Positions 1 through 10,077 of a stretch of DNA of 64,000 nt are shown here, in pieces (the first letter of the stretch is position 1; each line of letters starts with the position of its first letter). The stretch is from Mycobacterium colombiense (GTDB lineage Bacteria; Actinomycetota; Actinomycetes; Mycobacteriales; Mycobacteriaceae). Under the pieces are notes generated by a model. It was not told the origin of the DNA. It searched no databases and saw nothing but the letters and a program-made list of their open reading frames with translations. Location: NCBI RefSeq assembly GCF_001665835.1, contig NZ_LZSX01000072.1:1-64000 (forward strand). The letters run 5' to 3'. Both the position numbers and the translations under genes were made by a program.

Positions 1-362
1 GCTATGGCGGCCCGGCCTATCCGCAGCCGGCCCCGCCCTACGGCGGTCCGCCCACCTACGGGCCCCCCGCCTATCCGGGCGGTTACTACCCGACGCCGGA
101 TTACCAGAGCGGCTACGGACCCGCGGGACCCCACCGGGCCGGGACGAACGGTCTGGCGATCGCCTCACTCGTCGCGGCCTTGACCGGCCTGCTCTGCGGC
201 ATCGGCTCGATCGTGGCCATAGTGCTGGGCGCGATCGCCCTGGATCAGATCAAGCGGACTCGCCAGGACGGCTTCGGCTTGGCGGTGGCCGGCATCGTCG
301 TCGGAATCGCCACTCTGGTGGTCATTTTGGTGATCGTGATCTTCAGGCTGCACGCGCTTTAG
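1..362 (+). CDS. DUF4190-type small membrane protein, 5' end outside window
   Basis: The reading frame is open from base 3 to the stop at 360-362, so the N-terminus lies beyond the left edge. The visible N-terminal part is rich in Pro, Gly and Tyr (repeated YGGP and PAYP motifs), a disordered cytoplasmic region common in mycobacterial DUF4190 proteins. It is followed by two hydrophobic helices separated by a short basic loop containing LDQIKRTRQ, the DUF4190 hallmark. By position it matches H37Rv Rv1233c. The function is unknown and no enzymatic motif is visible. Confidence 0.8.
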   Translation, partial: YGGPAYPQPAPPYGGPPTYGPPAYPGGYYPTPDYQSGYGPAGPHRAGTNGLAIASLVAALTGLLCGIGSIVAIVLGAIALDQIKRTRQDGFGLAVAGIVVGIATLVVILVIVIFRLHAL

Positions 363-377
363 CGCAGCCCAACCCGG

Positions 378-415
378 GGCGATCGCAAGTGCGGCGCAGC
401 CGGGTGCAGCGGGTC
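378..415 (+). repeat. 38-bp dispersed intergenic repeat, copy A
   Basis: This copy starts GGCGATCGCAAG and ends GCAGCGGGTC. It matches 35 of 38 bases with the segment at 3820-3857. Both copies sit in spacers just upstream of the next gene. The match is seen directly; a family of dispersed repeats is inference. Confidence 0.55.
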
Positions 416-490
416 GCCACGCATCAGGCACGGCGACGCCGGGCCCGGGCTGTCAGCCATCGGGCCGGCGGCTGCCTAGGCTCTACATCC

Positions 491-1798
491 ATGGGATCGG
501 TCAACAGGGTGTACATCGCGCGGCTGTCGCGGATGTTGGTGTTGGGTCCGCTCGGCGAATCCGTGGGGCGAGTGCGCGATGCCGTGATCAGCATCAGCAT
601 CGTGCGCCAGCAACCGCGCGTGCTCGGGCTGGTCGTCGACCTGGCGACGCGGCGCAGCATCTTCATCCCGATGCTGCGCGTCGCCTCCATCGAGCCCAAC
701 GCCGTGACGCTGAGCACCGGCAGCGTGTCCCTGCGTCATTTCGTGCAGCGGCCCGGCGAAGTGCTGGCGATGGGCCAGGTGCTGGACACGCAAGTCAAGG
801 TGAAGGACCCCGATCTGCCGGAACTGGCCGGCCTCGACGTGGTCATCACGGACCTGGGGATCGAACAGACCCGGACTCGGGACTGGATGGTCGCCAGGGT
901 CGCCGTCCGCGTGCCGAGGCGGCTGGGACGACGCGGCCCCGTCCACGTCGTCGACTGGCAGAACGTGCAGGGCCTGACCCCGTCGGCGCTGGCGTTGCCA
1001 GGCCAGGGAGTGAGCCAACTGCTGGACCAGTTCGAGGGACGCAGGGCGGTCGACGTGGCGGATGCCATCCGCGGGCTTCCGGTCAAGCGGCGCTACGAGG
1101 TACTCAAGGCGCTCGACGACGACCGACTGGCCGACGTGTTGCAGGAGCTGCCCGAATTGGATCAGGCCGACGTGCTGTCGCAGCTGGGCACCGAACGCTC
1201 CGCCGACGTGCTCGAGGAGATGGATCCCGACGACGCGGCCGACCTGCTCGGGGTGCTGAATCCGACCGACGCCGAGATGCTGCTGACCCGGATGGATCCC
1301 GATGAATCCGAGCCGGTGCGCCGGCTCCTCGCCCATTCCCCCGACACCGCCGGCGGCCTGATGACCTCGGACCCCGTGGTGCTGACTCCCGACACATCGG
1401 TCGCCGAGGCGCTGGCCCGGGTTCGCGACCCAGAAGTCACCACCGCGCTGTCGTCCATGGTGTTCGTCGCGCGCCCGCCGACGGCCACCCCCACCGGCCA
1501 CTACCTGGGCTGCGTTCCCCTGCAACGACTGCTGCGTGAGCCGCCGGGGGCTCTGGTCGGTGGCATTGTCGACAGCGACCTTTTGACCTTGACGCCGGAG
1601 ACTCCGCTCGGTGCGGTGACCCGCTACCTGGCCGCGTACAACCTGGTGTGCGGGCCGGTGGTCGACGACCAGAATCATCTGCTCGGCGCGGTAACGGTGG
1701 ACGACCTGCTCGATCACTTGCTGCCGCACGACTGGCGGGTGGACATGCAGGAGTTCGACCCCGCCGGCCGGACCAACGGACTGGGAGGAACCGAGTGA
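491..1798 (+). CDS. MgtE N-domain and CBS-domain protein without the transport domain
   Basis: This is a 435-residue protein, Rv1232c-like by position and size. The N-terminal 160 residues contain two PRC-barrel-like beta segments. A helical MgtE intracellular N-domain follows (about 190-300, repeated L-x2-L, ADVLxxLP and DDAADLL motifs), then a CBS pair (about 300-425) that starts after AGGLMTSDPVVL. The five-helix Mg2+ channel domain of true MgtE is absent, so it is probably a cytoplasmic sensor or scaffold rather than a transporter. The ATG at 491 is preferred over upstream in-frame codons because it gives the family length and begins the conserved MGSVNRVYIARLS segment. The end overlaps the next gene by 4 bases. 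Confidence 0.88.
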   Translation: MGSVNRVYIARLSRMLVLGPLGESVGRVRDAVISISIVRQQPRVLGLVVDLATRRSIFIPMLRVASIEPNAVTLSTGSVSLRHFVQRPGEVLAMGQVLDTQVKVKDPDLPELAGLDVVITDLGIEQTRTRDWMVARVAVRVPRRLGRRGPVHVVDWQNVQGLTPSALALPGQGVSQLLDQFEGRRAVDVADAIRGLPVKRRYEVLKALDDDRLADVLQELPELDQADVLSQLGTERSADVLEEMDPDDAADLLGVLNPTDAEMLLTRMDPDESEPVRRLLAHSPDTAGGLMTSDPVVLTPDTSVAEALARVRDPEVTTALSSMVFVARPPTATPTGHYLGCVPLQRLLREPPGALVGGIVDSDLLTLTPETPLGAVTRYLAAYNLVCGPVVDDQNHLLGAVTVDDLLDHLLPHDWRVDMQEFDPAGRTNGLGGTE

Positions 1799-2337
1799 GC
1801 AAATCCTCGGCCCCGCGGGGCCTGTACACCCCGCGGACCTCGCGCAGGTACTCACCGCGGCTGGACCCCGAGGCCGTCGGGCAGATCACCGAGTCGATCG
1901 CGCGCTTCTTCGGCACCGGCCGCTATCTGCTGATCCAGTCGGTCGTGGTGGTGGTGTGGATCGCGTTCAACCTCATCGCGGTCGCGGCGCGCTTCGACCC
2001 GTATCCGTTCATCCTGCTGAACCTCGCCTTCTCGACTCAGGCCGCGTACGCCGCCCCATTGATCCTGTTGGCGCAGAACCGTCAGGAAAACCGCGACCGA
2101 GTCGCGCTGGAGCAAGACCGTCGTCGCGCCGCCGAAACCAAAGCCGACACCGAATACCTGGCGCGCGAACTGGCCGCGTTGCGGCTGGCGGTCGGCGAGG
2201 GTGTCACACGCGAATATCTGCGTCACGAGCTCGATGACCTGCGCGAACTGCTGACCAATCTGCCGCCCGAGACCGGAGACGTCGACCCGATTCAGGGCGG
2301 CGACGGCCTGGAGCGAACGGCTAAGAAATCCAGGTGA
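1795..2337 (+). CDS. DUF1003 membrane protein
   Basis: A 180-residue protein whose GTG start overlaps the preceding stop (GTGA), so the two are probably translationally coupled. Two hydrophobic helices (about 43-65 and 73-92) flank the DUF1003 signature FDPYPFILLN, followed by LAQNRQENRDR. The C-terminal third is a charged probable coiled coil containing KADTEYLARELAALR. It corresponds to Rv1231c by position and length. The biochemical role of DUF1003 proteins is not established. Pairing with the MgtE-N/CBS protein suggests a joint role at the membrane, which is inference. Confidence 0.88.
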   Translation: MSKSSAPRGLYTPRTSRRYSPRLDPEAVGQITESIARFFGTGRYLLIQSVVVVVWIAFNLIAVAARFDPYPFILLNLAFSTQAAYAAPLILLAQNRQENRDRVALEQDRRRAAETKADTEYLARELAALRLAVGEGVTREYLRHELDDLRELLTNLPPETGDVDPIQGGDGLERTAKKSR

Positions 2338-2444
2338 GAACCGTTTAGACCATTGCGCCACTCGTGTCACAAGAGTTATGTATGGTGATCTGGTTCACCG
2401 AGCTAACAGAAAGTGAACCCAGCTCACATATCTAGGACGGTCGA

Positions 2445-3809
2445 GTGCGCATAGGGGGAAGCCGGGGTGAGAGCCCCGCGGCCGCGACTGAGCGGCAGCG
2501 AGCACTTCGGAACACGCGCAAGCCGATTTTCGGCGTAGCAATGATTACTCCACTGGTCTTCGCGGGGGCGGTCAGCGCGGCGGCCCCTACGCTTCCGGTG
2601 CGAATGCCGCCGCGGCATGCCGCCGTCACCCCGGTGGCCGCCGTCTCGCCGACCTTCCCCGACCTCACCGGGCCCGCCGTGGTCGCGGTCGACCGCGGCC
2701 CGACCGTCTTTCACGTCGCCGAGCCCGCGTTGTCGGCTCCGCCGCCGGCGATGATCGTCAATGCGCCCGGCGCACTGGGCATTCCGAGCATCGCGCTGGC
2801 CGCATACCGCAGCGCGGAGCAGAAGATGGCCGTCGCCGCCCCGGGCTGTGGAGTCAGCTGGAACCTGCTGGCCGGCATCGGACGCATCGAATCGGGCCAC
2901 GCGGGCGGCGGTGCGGTCGACGCCCGCGGCACCGCGATCAGCCCGATATACGGACCGTCGCTGGACGGCACGCTGCCCGGCAACGAAACGATCATCCAGA
3001 GCAGCGCCGGCAACCGCGTCACCTACGCCCGCGCGATGGGACCGATGCAGTTCCTGCCGGGGACCTGGGCGCGCTACGCCTCCGACGGCAAGGGTGACGG
3101 CGTGGCGGATCCGCAGAACATCTTCGACGCCACCCTGGCCGCCGCCCGCTACCTGTGCAGCGGCGGGCTCAACCTGCGTGATCAGTCGCAGGTCTTGAGC
3201 GCGATCCTGCGCTACAACAACTCGATGCCCTACGCGCAGAACGTGCTGGGCTGGGCGGCGGCCTACGCCACCGGTGTGGTGCCGGTCGACCTGCCGCCGA
3301 TGACCGGACCGCCGCCGCCGCTTGGCGACGCGCACCTCGAGCACCCCGAAGGGCTCGGCCCCAACCTGCCGATGAACATCAACGGCCTGCCGTTGGACGA
3401 CCCGCTGGCGCGCATTCCGCTGATCGACTTGAGCAGCCCGGCGCTCGTCAGCCCCCCGCCGATGTTCCCGTGGATGACGCCCACGCCCCAGCAGGCGCCG
3501 GCCCAGGTTCCCGGTTGCACGGTGATCTGCATCAGCTCGCAGGGCACCCCGCCCGCGGGTCCGCCGCCGCCGTTCGCGCCGCCGGCACCGTTCGCGCCCC
3601 CGGCACCGTTCGCGCCCCCGGCGCCGCCGCCGTTCGGCGCGCAGCCCCCGGACGCCGGCCCCCCGCCGGCGCCCCCGGCCGCGGTCCCGCCACCTCCGGC
3701 CGCCGGACCATCGCAGTCGGCGCCTTCGGCGCCCAAGCCCGCCGGCCCGTCGGGCGCGGCGCCCGGCGCACCCAAGCCGAAGCCGGCGGGACCCGGTCCG
3801 GCCAACTGA
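2445..3809 (+). CDS. Secreted lytic transglycosylase with Pro-rich tail
   Basis: This 454-residue protein begins at a GTG. A basic N-region and a hydrophobic stretch (about 28-47, ending VSAAA) look like a signal peptide or anchor. The catalytic module (about 115-275) has the lytic transglycosylase signatures GIGRIESGHAGG (likely catalytic Glu149), RAMGPMQFLPGTW and ATLAAARYLC. Such enzymes cleave the MurNAc-GlcNAc bond of peptidoglycan outside the membrane. The last 120 residues are very Pro/Ala-rich with three identical six-residue repeats. The ATG at 2541 is a possible alternative start but would leave only a very short signal sequence. It is Rv1230c-like. Confidence 0.85.
   Translation: MRIGGSRGESPAAATERQRALRNTRKPIFGVAMITPLVFAGAVSAAAPTLPVRMPPRHAAVTPVAAVSPTFPDLTGPAVVAVDRGPTVFHVAEPALSAPPPAMIVNAPGALGIPSIALAAYRSAEQKMAVAAPGCGVSWNLLAGIGRIESGHAGGGAVDARGTAISPIYGPSLDGTLPGNETIIQSSAGNRVTYARAMGPMQFLPGTWARYASDGKGDGVADPQNIFDATLAAARYLCSGGLNLRDQSQVLSAILRYNNSMPYAQNVLGWAAAYATGVVPVDLPPMTGPPPPLGDAHLEHPEGLGPNLPMNINGLPLDDPLARIPLIDLSSPALVSPPPMFPWMTPTPQQAPAQVPGCTVICISSQGTPPAGPPPPFAPPAPFAPPAPFAPPAPPPFGAQPPDAGPPPAPPAAVPPPPAAGPSQSAPSAPKPAGPSGAAPGAPKPKPAGPGPAN
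3570..3623 (+). repeat. In-frame 18-bp tandem repeat, three units (PFAPPA)
   Basis: Three consecutive 18-base units encode PFAPPA in the Pro-rich tail of the transglycosylase. The period is a multiple of three, so unit gain or loss keeps the frame. This makes it a candidate length-variable (VNTR-like) coding repeat. Confidence 0.75.
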
Positions 3810-3819
3810 CCGGCCCCGC

Positions 3820-3857
3820 GGCGATCGCAAGCGCGGCGAAGCCGGGCGCAGCGGGTC
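3820..3857 (+). repeat. 38-bp dispersed intergenic repeat, copy B
   Basis: This is the second copy of the element at 378-415, differing at three positions. It lies in the 90-bp spacer between the transglycosylase and mrp. Confidence 0.55.
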
Positions 3858-3899
3858 ACCGCAAAACGGCGTCGTCGCGCACGCCTACACTCGGCGGTG

Positions 3900-5057
3900 A
3901 TGTCCCGCCATGACTCTTCTGATTCCGCAGCCGACCTGAGCGCGGCTATCCGCACCGCCCTGGGCAAGGTGATCGACCCCGAACTCCGGCGTCCGATCAC
4001 CGAACTCGGGATGGTCAAGAGCGTCGACACCGAGCCCGACGGCGCGGTGCACGTCGCGATCTACCTGACCACCGCCAGCTGCCCGAAGAAAACCGAGATC
4101 AGCGACCGCGTCAGCCAGGCGGTCGCCGACGTCCCGGGCACCGGCGCGGTCAAGGTCACCCTGGACGTGATGAACGACGAGCAGCGCACCGAGCTACGCA
4201 AGCAGTTGCGCGGCGACGCCCGCGAGCCCGTTATCCCGTTCGCACAACCGAATTCGCTGACCCGCGTCTACGCCGTCGCGTCCGGCAAGGGCGGGGTCGG
4301 CAAGTCCACCGTCACGGTCAACCTGGCGGCGGCGATGGCGGCCCGCGGCCTGTCGGTCGGTGTGCTGGACGCCGATATCCACGGCCATTCCATCCCCCGG
4401 ATGATGGGCACCACCGACCGGCCTACCCAGGTCGAGTCGATGATCCTGCCGCCCATCGCGCACGAGGTCCGGGTCATCTCCATCGCCCAGTTCACCCAGG
4501 GCAACACCCCGGTGGTGTGGCGCGGGCCGATGCTGCACCGCGCGCTGCAGCAGTTCCTGGCCGACGTCTACTGGGGCGATCTGGACGTGCTGCTGCTCGA
4601 CCTGCCGCCGGGGACCGGCGACATCGCCATCTCGGTGGCGCAGCTGATTCCGAACGCGGAGATCCTGGTGGTGACGACGCCGCAGCTGGCCGCGGCCGAG
4701 GTCGCCGAGCGGGCGGGCAGCATCGCGCTGCAGACCCGCCAGCGCCTCGTCGGCGTCGTGGAGAACATGTCCGGGCTCACCCTGCCCGACGGCTCCACCC
4801 TGCAGGTGTTCGGTGAGGGCGGTGGTCAGCAGGTGGCCGAGCGGCTCTCCCGGGCGGTCGGCGCCGACGTGCCGCTGCTGGGGCAGATCCCGCTGGATCC
4901 CGAGCTGGTGGCCGCGGGCGATTCCGGCACCCCGCTGGTGCTGAGCGCGCCCGATTCGCCGGTGGGCAAGGCGCTGCGCGGGGTGGCCGACAGCTTGTCG
5001 TCGCGCAAGCGCGGGCTCGCCGGCGTATCGCTGGGGCTCGATCCGACCCGGCGCTGA
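3900..5057 (+). CDS. mrp: Mrp/ApbC-family P-loop ATPase, Fe-S cluster carrier
   Basis: A 385-residue protein. An N-terminal MIP18/DUF59 domain (about 10-95, LGKVIDPELRRPITELGM) is followed by a ParA/MinD-type ATPase with the deviant Walker A SGKGGVGKSTVTVNLA and the motif LDLPPGTGD. Mrp proteins bind and transfer Fe-S clusters in the cytoplasm. The C-terminal CxxC found in enterobacterial Mrp is absent (ENMSGLTLPDG instead), as I recall for actinobacterial members. A GTG lies directly before the ATG (3897), so the start could be one codon earlier. Rv1229c ortholog. It converges on tatB across 33 bp, whereas in H37Rv several genes including lpqX lie between them. Confidence 0.93.
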   Translation: MSRHDSSDSAADLSAAIRTALGKVIDPELRRPITELGMVKSVDTEPDGAVHVAIYLTTASCPKKTEISDRVSQAVADVPGTGAVKVTLDVMNDEQRTELRKQLRGDAREPVIPFAQPNSLTRVYAVASGKGGVGKSTVTVNLAAAMAARGLSVGVLDADIHGHSIPRMMGTTDRPTQVESMILPPIAHEVRVISIAQFTQGNTPVVWRGPMLHRALQQFLADVYWGDLDVLLLDLPPGTGDIAISVAQLIPNAEILVVTTPQLAAAEVAERAGSIALQTRQRLVGVVENMSGLTLPDGSTLQVFGEGGGQQVAERLSRAVGADVPLLGQIPLDPELVAAGDSGTPLVLSAPDSPVGKALRGVADSLSSRKRGLAGVSLGLDPTRR

Positions 5058-5090
5058 CGCACGCGCGGCCCTACCGTCCGCTGATGGCGC

Positions 5091-5500
5091 TCAGGTCGCG
5101 TCGGTGTCGAACGGCGTGTGACCGCCGGTCTGCTGTTCGGCCGCCAGCGCCTGGCCGTTCGCGGCGGGCGGGTGCGGGGTCTGCGGCGGGGCGCCATTCG
5201 CCGGTTTCTCGAAGGCTCCGGTAAGGAAGGAGTCGTCGCCGTCCAGCAGATGCTTGGTCAGCGCCGCGCGCGGTGTCATGCCACGCAGCTTCTGCAGTTC
5301 GCTGAGCGGGACGCGCAGATCGTCGAACTCGGGCCCCAGGTCCTCGCGCAGCTGGCTGGTCACACCGCTGAGGTAGTCACGCGCCTGGCGCAAGGCGTTG
5401 GACGCCCACCGGATGGCACCCGGCAGCCGCTCGGGCCCAAGGACCACGAGCCCGACCACGACGAGGACGAGCATGTGCTCCCAGCTCAGGCTGCCGAACA

Positions 5501-5501
<1 letters not shown>
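5091..5501 (-). CDS. tatB: Sec-independent (Tat) translocase subunit TatB
   Basis: A 136-residue protein with an N-terminal membrane helix (about 8-22) running into the TatA/B hinge LGPERLPG. An amphipathic helix ([15 protein letters not shown]) and a long polar tail follow. TatB forms the twin-arginine substrate receptor with TatC. The ATG overlaps the htrA stop by one base (TGATG), indicating translational coupling at the end of the htrA transcript. Length agrees with Rv1224. Confidence 0.93.
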
Positions 5502-7110
<1,609 letters not shown>

Positions 7111-7158
7111 GGCGCGCCGTCGGTCGGCATGAACGCGCGTGTGGGGTGAGGCTGGACG

Positions 7159-7554
7159 CTACCGGCGCTTGCGCCGCTCACGTCCGTCACGGTCGACGAA
7201 GCGGTCGGATGGCCGCGCGGAGGAGTCGTCGGGCGACTCGTAGGGAATGTCGGCGAGCATGCCGAGCAGCGTGCTGGGGATGCGGATCGGGCGCGAATCG
7301 CGCAGCGCCGCGCGCGCCCGGCTCTGGTCCTCGACCTCGCGGGCACACTGTGCGCACAACGACAGATGATGCGCGGCCCGCAGGTGCGCGTTCATCCGGA
7401 GCTCGCCGTCGACGAACGCCGCGATCGCTTCGACCGACAGGTGCTCGGTGGATCCGAACTGGCGCGGTGCGCCGACGGGTGCGTCGCTCTGGGAGGCGAA
7501 CTGAGCGGGGAGCCAGGAGAACGCGCGGCGGAACACATGTCCACGATCGGGCAT
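7159..7554 (-). CDS. rseA: Anti-sigma-E factor RseA (zinc-associated)
   Basis: A 131-residue protein with the zinc-associated anti-sigma motif HHLSLCAQC (H-x3-C-x2-C) at about 60-68. This family binds its cognate sigma factor until stress releases it. The segment HVFRRAFSWLPAQFASQSDAP is nearly identical to what I recall of Rv1222. The ATG at 7554 is chosen over one at 7575 because GAGGAG lies at an ideal distance upstream of it. It sits between sigE and htrA, all on the minus strand, the conserved sigE-rseA-htrA-tatB order. Confidence 0.92.
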   Translation of the reverse strand: MPDRGHVFRRAFSWLPAQFASQSDAPVGAPRQFGSTEHLSVEAIAAFVDGELRMNAHLRAAHHLSLCAQCAREVEDQSRARAALRDSRPIRIPSTLLGMLADIPYESPDDSSARPSDRFVDRDGRERRKRR

Positions 7555-7683
7555 CACCAACTCCTCGCCATTCATTTCTTATTGCCGCCTTATTCGAATG
7601 TAGCGCGAGAGGGCGCGCGATACCGAGGCTAAGGCCGCAAAGCCGCTGAATAGCTGCCCGAACGTTAGGCGGGCGATCAGTGA

Positions 7684-8439
7684 TTACGCCGACTTGGCGC
7701 GCACGGCGTCGTGATCGGGGTGCGCCGCCAGGTAGTCCCGCAAGGCTTGGCGGCCGCGGTGGATGCGGCTGCGCACGGTGCCCAATTTGACACCCAGCGT
7801 GGCACCGATCTCCTCGTAGGACAGGCCTTCGATGTCGCACAGCACGACGGCGGCACGGAATTCCGGCGGCAGCGAATCGAGCGCGGCCTGCAGGTCGGGG
7901 CCCAGCCGCGAATCGTGGTAGATCTGCTCGGGGTTCGGCTCGTCGGCGGGCACCCGCTCGTAATCCTCGGGCAGCGCCTCCATCCGGATGCGCGAGCGCC
8001 GGCGCACCATGTCAAGGAACAGGTTCGTGGTGATGCGGTGCAACCACCCTTCGAACGTCCCCGGCTGGTAGTTCTGCACCGACCGGAAGACCCGGATGAA
8101 GGTCTCCTGGGTGAGGTCCTCGGCGTCGTGCTGATTGCCGGAAAGCCGGTAGGCCAGCCGGTACACCCGGTCGGCGTGCTGACGCACCAACTCGTCCCAG
8201 GACGGCATGGCCGCCTTGTCGCCAGTCGCGTCGAACACCGCGGTCCCGTGCAGCGCGTCGGACGGCTCCACCCACTCGCCGGCGGGGAGCTCCTGCGCAT
8301 GAGACATGCTGGACGGGCTGAGAAGCGTGGTGATGATCAAATCCTCCGAATCCGGCGTGCCCAACAACGGCACTTCGTCACTGGCGGCAACAGGTAGTTC
8401 CCATTCGGTATTCCCGGTCCAACGCCCTCCGCGATCCAT
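7684..8439 (-). CDS. sigE: ECF RNA polymerase sigma factor SigE
   Basis: 251 residues from the ATG at 8439. Sigma region 2 (about 85-155) contains [14 protein letters not shown] and [18 protein letters not shown]. Region 4 (about 185-240) contains [20 protein letters not shown] as its helix-turn-helix. SigE directs RNA polymerase to envelope-stress and surface-stress genes. The N-terminal region varies and several starts are plausible: an in-frame upstream ATG at 8538, this ATG, and a later ATG at MSHAQEL. H37Rv sigE is also known to use multiple starts. The C-terminal tail (AVRAKSA) differs from that of H37Rv. Confidence 0.92.
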   Translation of the reverse strand: MDRGGRWTGNTEWELPVAASDEVPLLGTPDSEDLIITTLLSPSSMSHAQELPAGEWVEPSDALHGTAVFDATGDKAAMPSWDELVRQHADRVYRLAYRLSGNQHDAEDLTQETFIRVFRSVQNYQPGTFEGWLHRITTNLFLDMVRRRSRIRMEALPEDYERVPADEPNPEQIYHDSRLGPDLQAALDSLPPEFRAAVVLCDIEGLSYEEIGATLGVKLGTVRSRIHRGRQALRDYLAAHPDHDAVRAKSA

Positions 8440-8483
8440 ACGGCTACCGTCGCGTACCGGAGTATGTGCGGTATATGAACAAT

Positions 8484-8499
8484 CTGAGCTGACCCTGAG
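8484..8499 (-). promoter_or_regulatory. Candidate MprA-type direct repeat upstream of sigE
   Basis: On the minus strand CTCAG occurs twice, 11 bases apart start to start (CTCAGGGTCAGCTCAG), about 45 bp upstream of the chosen sigE ATG. MprA boxes are described as two loosely conserved 8-bp direct repeats separated by 3 bases, and MprA is known to regulate sigE in M. tuberculosis. The repeat is seen; the assignment is inference. Confidence 0.5.
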
Positions 8500-8640
8500 A
8501 AACCGTATCGTTACCTGCGCTGTGCAGGAGATATCCATCGCGCAGTGACATTAAACGCAGTTGGACCGTTGGGCGTGTCACCCCGATCCGATTCAGGCGC
8601 GCCTGTCGGACTGCGCGCCGAAGTGGAATACGCTGCGGGC

Positions 8641-9309
8641 ATGGACGGCACTGACGCAGAAGCCCCCGGCCAGGCAGCGCCCAGCCGGGCCGAATCGCTC
8701 TTCGCGCACGCCGAAAGCTCGATATCGGAAGACGCGCTGTTGGCGGCCGCGCGCGAGCGGGCCGTGGACATCGGCGCCGGCGCGGTGACACCGGCGGTCG
8801 GCGCGTTGCTGAGCCTGCTGACCAAGCTGAGTGGCGGCAAGGCCATCGCCGAAGTGGGCACCGGCGCGGGCGTCAGTGGGCTGTGGCTGTTGTCCGGCAT
8901 GAGCGACGACGGCGTCTTGACGACGATCGACATCGAGCCCGAATATCTGCGGCTGGCCAAGCAGGCGTTCACCGAGGCCGGCATCGGCCCGTCGCGCACC
9001 CGACTGATCGGTGGCCGCGCCCAAGAGGTGCTCACCCGGCTCGCCGACGAGTCCTACGACCTGGTATTCATCGACGCCGACCCGGTCGATCAGCCGGACT
9101 ACGTCGTCGAGGGCGTGCGGCTGCTGCGCCCCGGCGGCGTGATCGTGGTGCATCGCGCCGCGCTGGGCGGACGGGCCGGTGACCCGGCTGCCCGTGACGC
9201 CGAGGTGGTCGCGGTCCGGGAGGCGGCGCGCCTGATCGCCGAGGACGAGCGCCTCACCCCGGCGCTGGTGCCGCTCGGCGACGGCATCCTGGCCGCCGTC
9301 CGCGACTGA
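8641..9309 (+). CDS. Class I SAM-dependent O-methyltransferase
   Basis: A 222-residue protein with the SAM-binding motif [17 protein letters not shown], the acidic ribose-binding strand [10 protein letters not shown] and the post-II motif LVFIDADP, as in catechol O-methyltransferase-like proteins. The substrate is unknown. It is transcribed divergently from sigE and corresponds to Rv1220c. The ATG at 8641 starts at the conserved MDG; an in-frame upstream ATG at 8545 would run through the sigE promoter and is rejected. Confidence 0.9.
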   Translation: MDGTDAEAPGQAAPSRAESLFAHAESSISEDALLAAARERAVDIGAGAVTPAVGALLSLLTKLSGGKAIAEVGTGAGVSGLWLLSGMSDDGVLTTIDIEPEYLRLAKQAFTEAGIGPSRTRLIGGRAQEVLTRLADESYDLVFIDADPVDQPDYVVEGVRLLRPGGVIVVHRAALGGRAGDPAARDAEVVAVREAARLIAEDERLTPALVPLGDGILAAVRD

Positions 9310-9401
9310 TTCGCCCGTCTTTCTCCCATCCCGCCGCTTTGGCGTTGACCACGCCGTTTCGGGGTCGGCTACATCTTTATGGATTCTTGACGCGCGCCTC
9401 C

Positions 9402-9431
9402 TTGACTCCGCACTGAACGTCCGTTTAGCGT
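9402..9431 (+). promoter_or_regulatory. SigA-like promoter giving a leaderless tetR-ABC transcript
   Basis: TTGACT at 9402-9407 and TAGCGT at 9426-9431 are separated by 18 bp. The expected transcription start falls at about 9438-9439, on the ATG of the TetR gene, so the mRNA is predicted to be leaderless. Confidence 0.55.
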
Positions 9432-9448
9432 ACTGAACATGCGTTCAG
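9413..9448 (+). promoter_or_regulatory. Two tandem 16-bp TetR operator half-turn sites
   Basis: Site 1 (9413-9428) is CTGAAC-N4-GTTTAG, with one mismatch. Site 2 (9433-9448) is CTGAAC-N4-GTTCAG, a perfect inverted repeat. Their centres are 20 bp apart. They cover the -10 region, the predicted transcription start and the start codon, as expected for autorepression by the TetR protein encoded immediately downstream. Confidence 0.65.
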
Positions 9449-10077
9449 CCGACTTGACCGCAGCCGCCCGGATCCGGGACGCGGCCATCGAACAATTCGG
9501 CGAGCACGGGTTCGGCGTCGGGCTTCGCACCATCGCCGAAGCGGCCGGCGTCAGCGCCGCACTGGTCATCCACCACTTCGGCTCCAAGGACGGCCTGCGC
9601 AAGGCGTGCGAGGACTACATCGCCGAGACGATCCGCGGCACCAAGTCGGAGGCACTGCAGTCCAACGACCCGGCCACGTGGTTCGCCCAGATGGCCGAGA
9701 TCGAGGAGTACGCGCCGCTGATGGCCTACCTGGTGCGCAGCATGCAGGCCGGCGGCGACCTGGCAAACATGCTGTGGCGCAGGATGATCGACAACGCCGA
9801 GGAATACATGGAAGAGGGCGTGCGCGCCGGGACGATCAAGCCCAGCCGCGACCCCAAGGCCAGGGCCAGGTATCTGGCCATCACCGGCGGCGGCGGCTTC
9901 CTGCTCTACATCCAAATGCACGAAACACCAACGGATCTGCGGACGGTGCTGCGCGACTACTCGCGCGACATGGTGTTGCCCGCGCTCGAGGTCTACACCG
10001 AGGGACTGCTGACCGACCGGACCATGTACGACGCATTCCTGGCCGCTGAAGATCAAGGAGAATCTGATGCCAACTGA
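9439..10077 (+). CDS. TetR-family repressor of the adjacent ABC exporter
   Basis: A 212-residue protein with an N-terminal TetR helix-turn-helix (about 5-50: [22 protein letters not shown]) and a helical ligand-binding domain. It is Rv1219c-like; that regulator is known to control the Rv1218c-Rv1217c multidrug exporter. The ATG lies inside a palindromic operator, so autoregulation is likely. The end overlaps the ABC ATPase start by 11 bases, giving a three-gene operon. The inducing ligand is unknown. Confidence 0.92.
   Translation: MRSADLTAAARIRDAAIEQFGEHGFGVGLRTIAEAAGVSAALVIHHFGSKDGLRKACEDYIAETIRGTKSEALQSNDPATWFAQMAEIEEYAPLMAYLVRSMQAGGDLANMLWRRMIDNAEEYMEEGVRAGTIKPSRDPKARARYLAITGGGGFLLYIQMHETPTDLRTVLRDYSRDMVLPALEVYTEGLLTDRTMYDAFLAAEDQGESDAN

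Noticed and set aside
476-1855. Long minus-strand open frame opposite the MgtE-N/CBS gene
   Set aside because: It is a GC-codon shadow with His/Gln/Arg-rich composition and no conserved motif. The plus-strand protein has clear domains.
3570-3623. Repeat array considered as CRISPR-like
   Set aside because: Units are directly adjacent, 18 bp long and encode PFAPPA in frame; there are no spacers.
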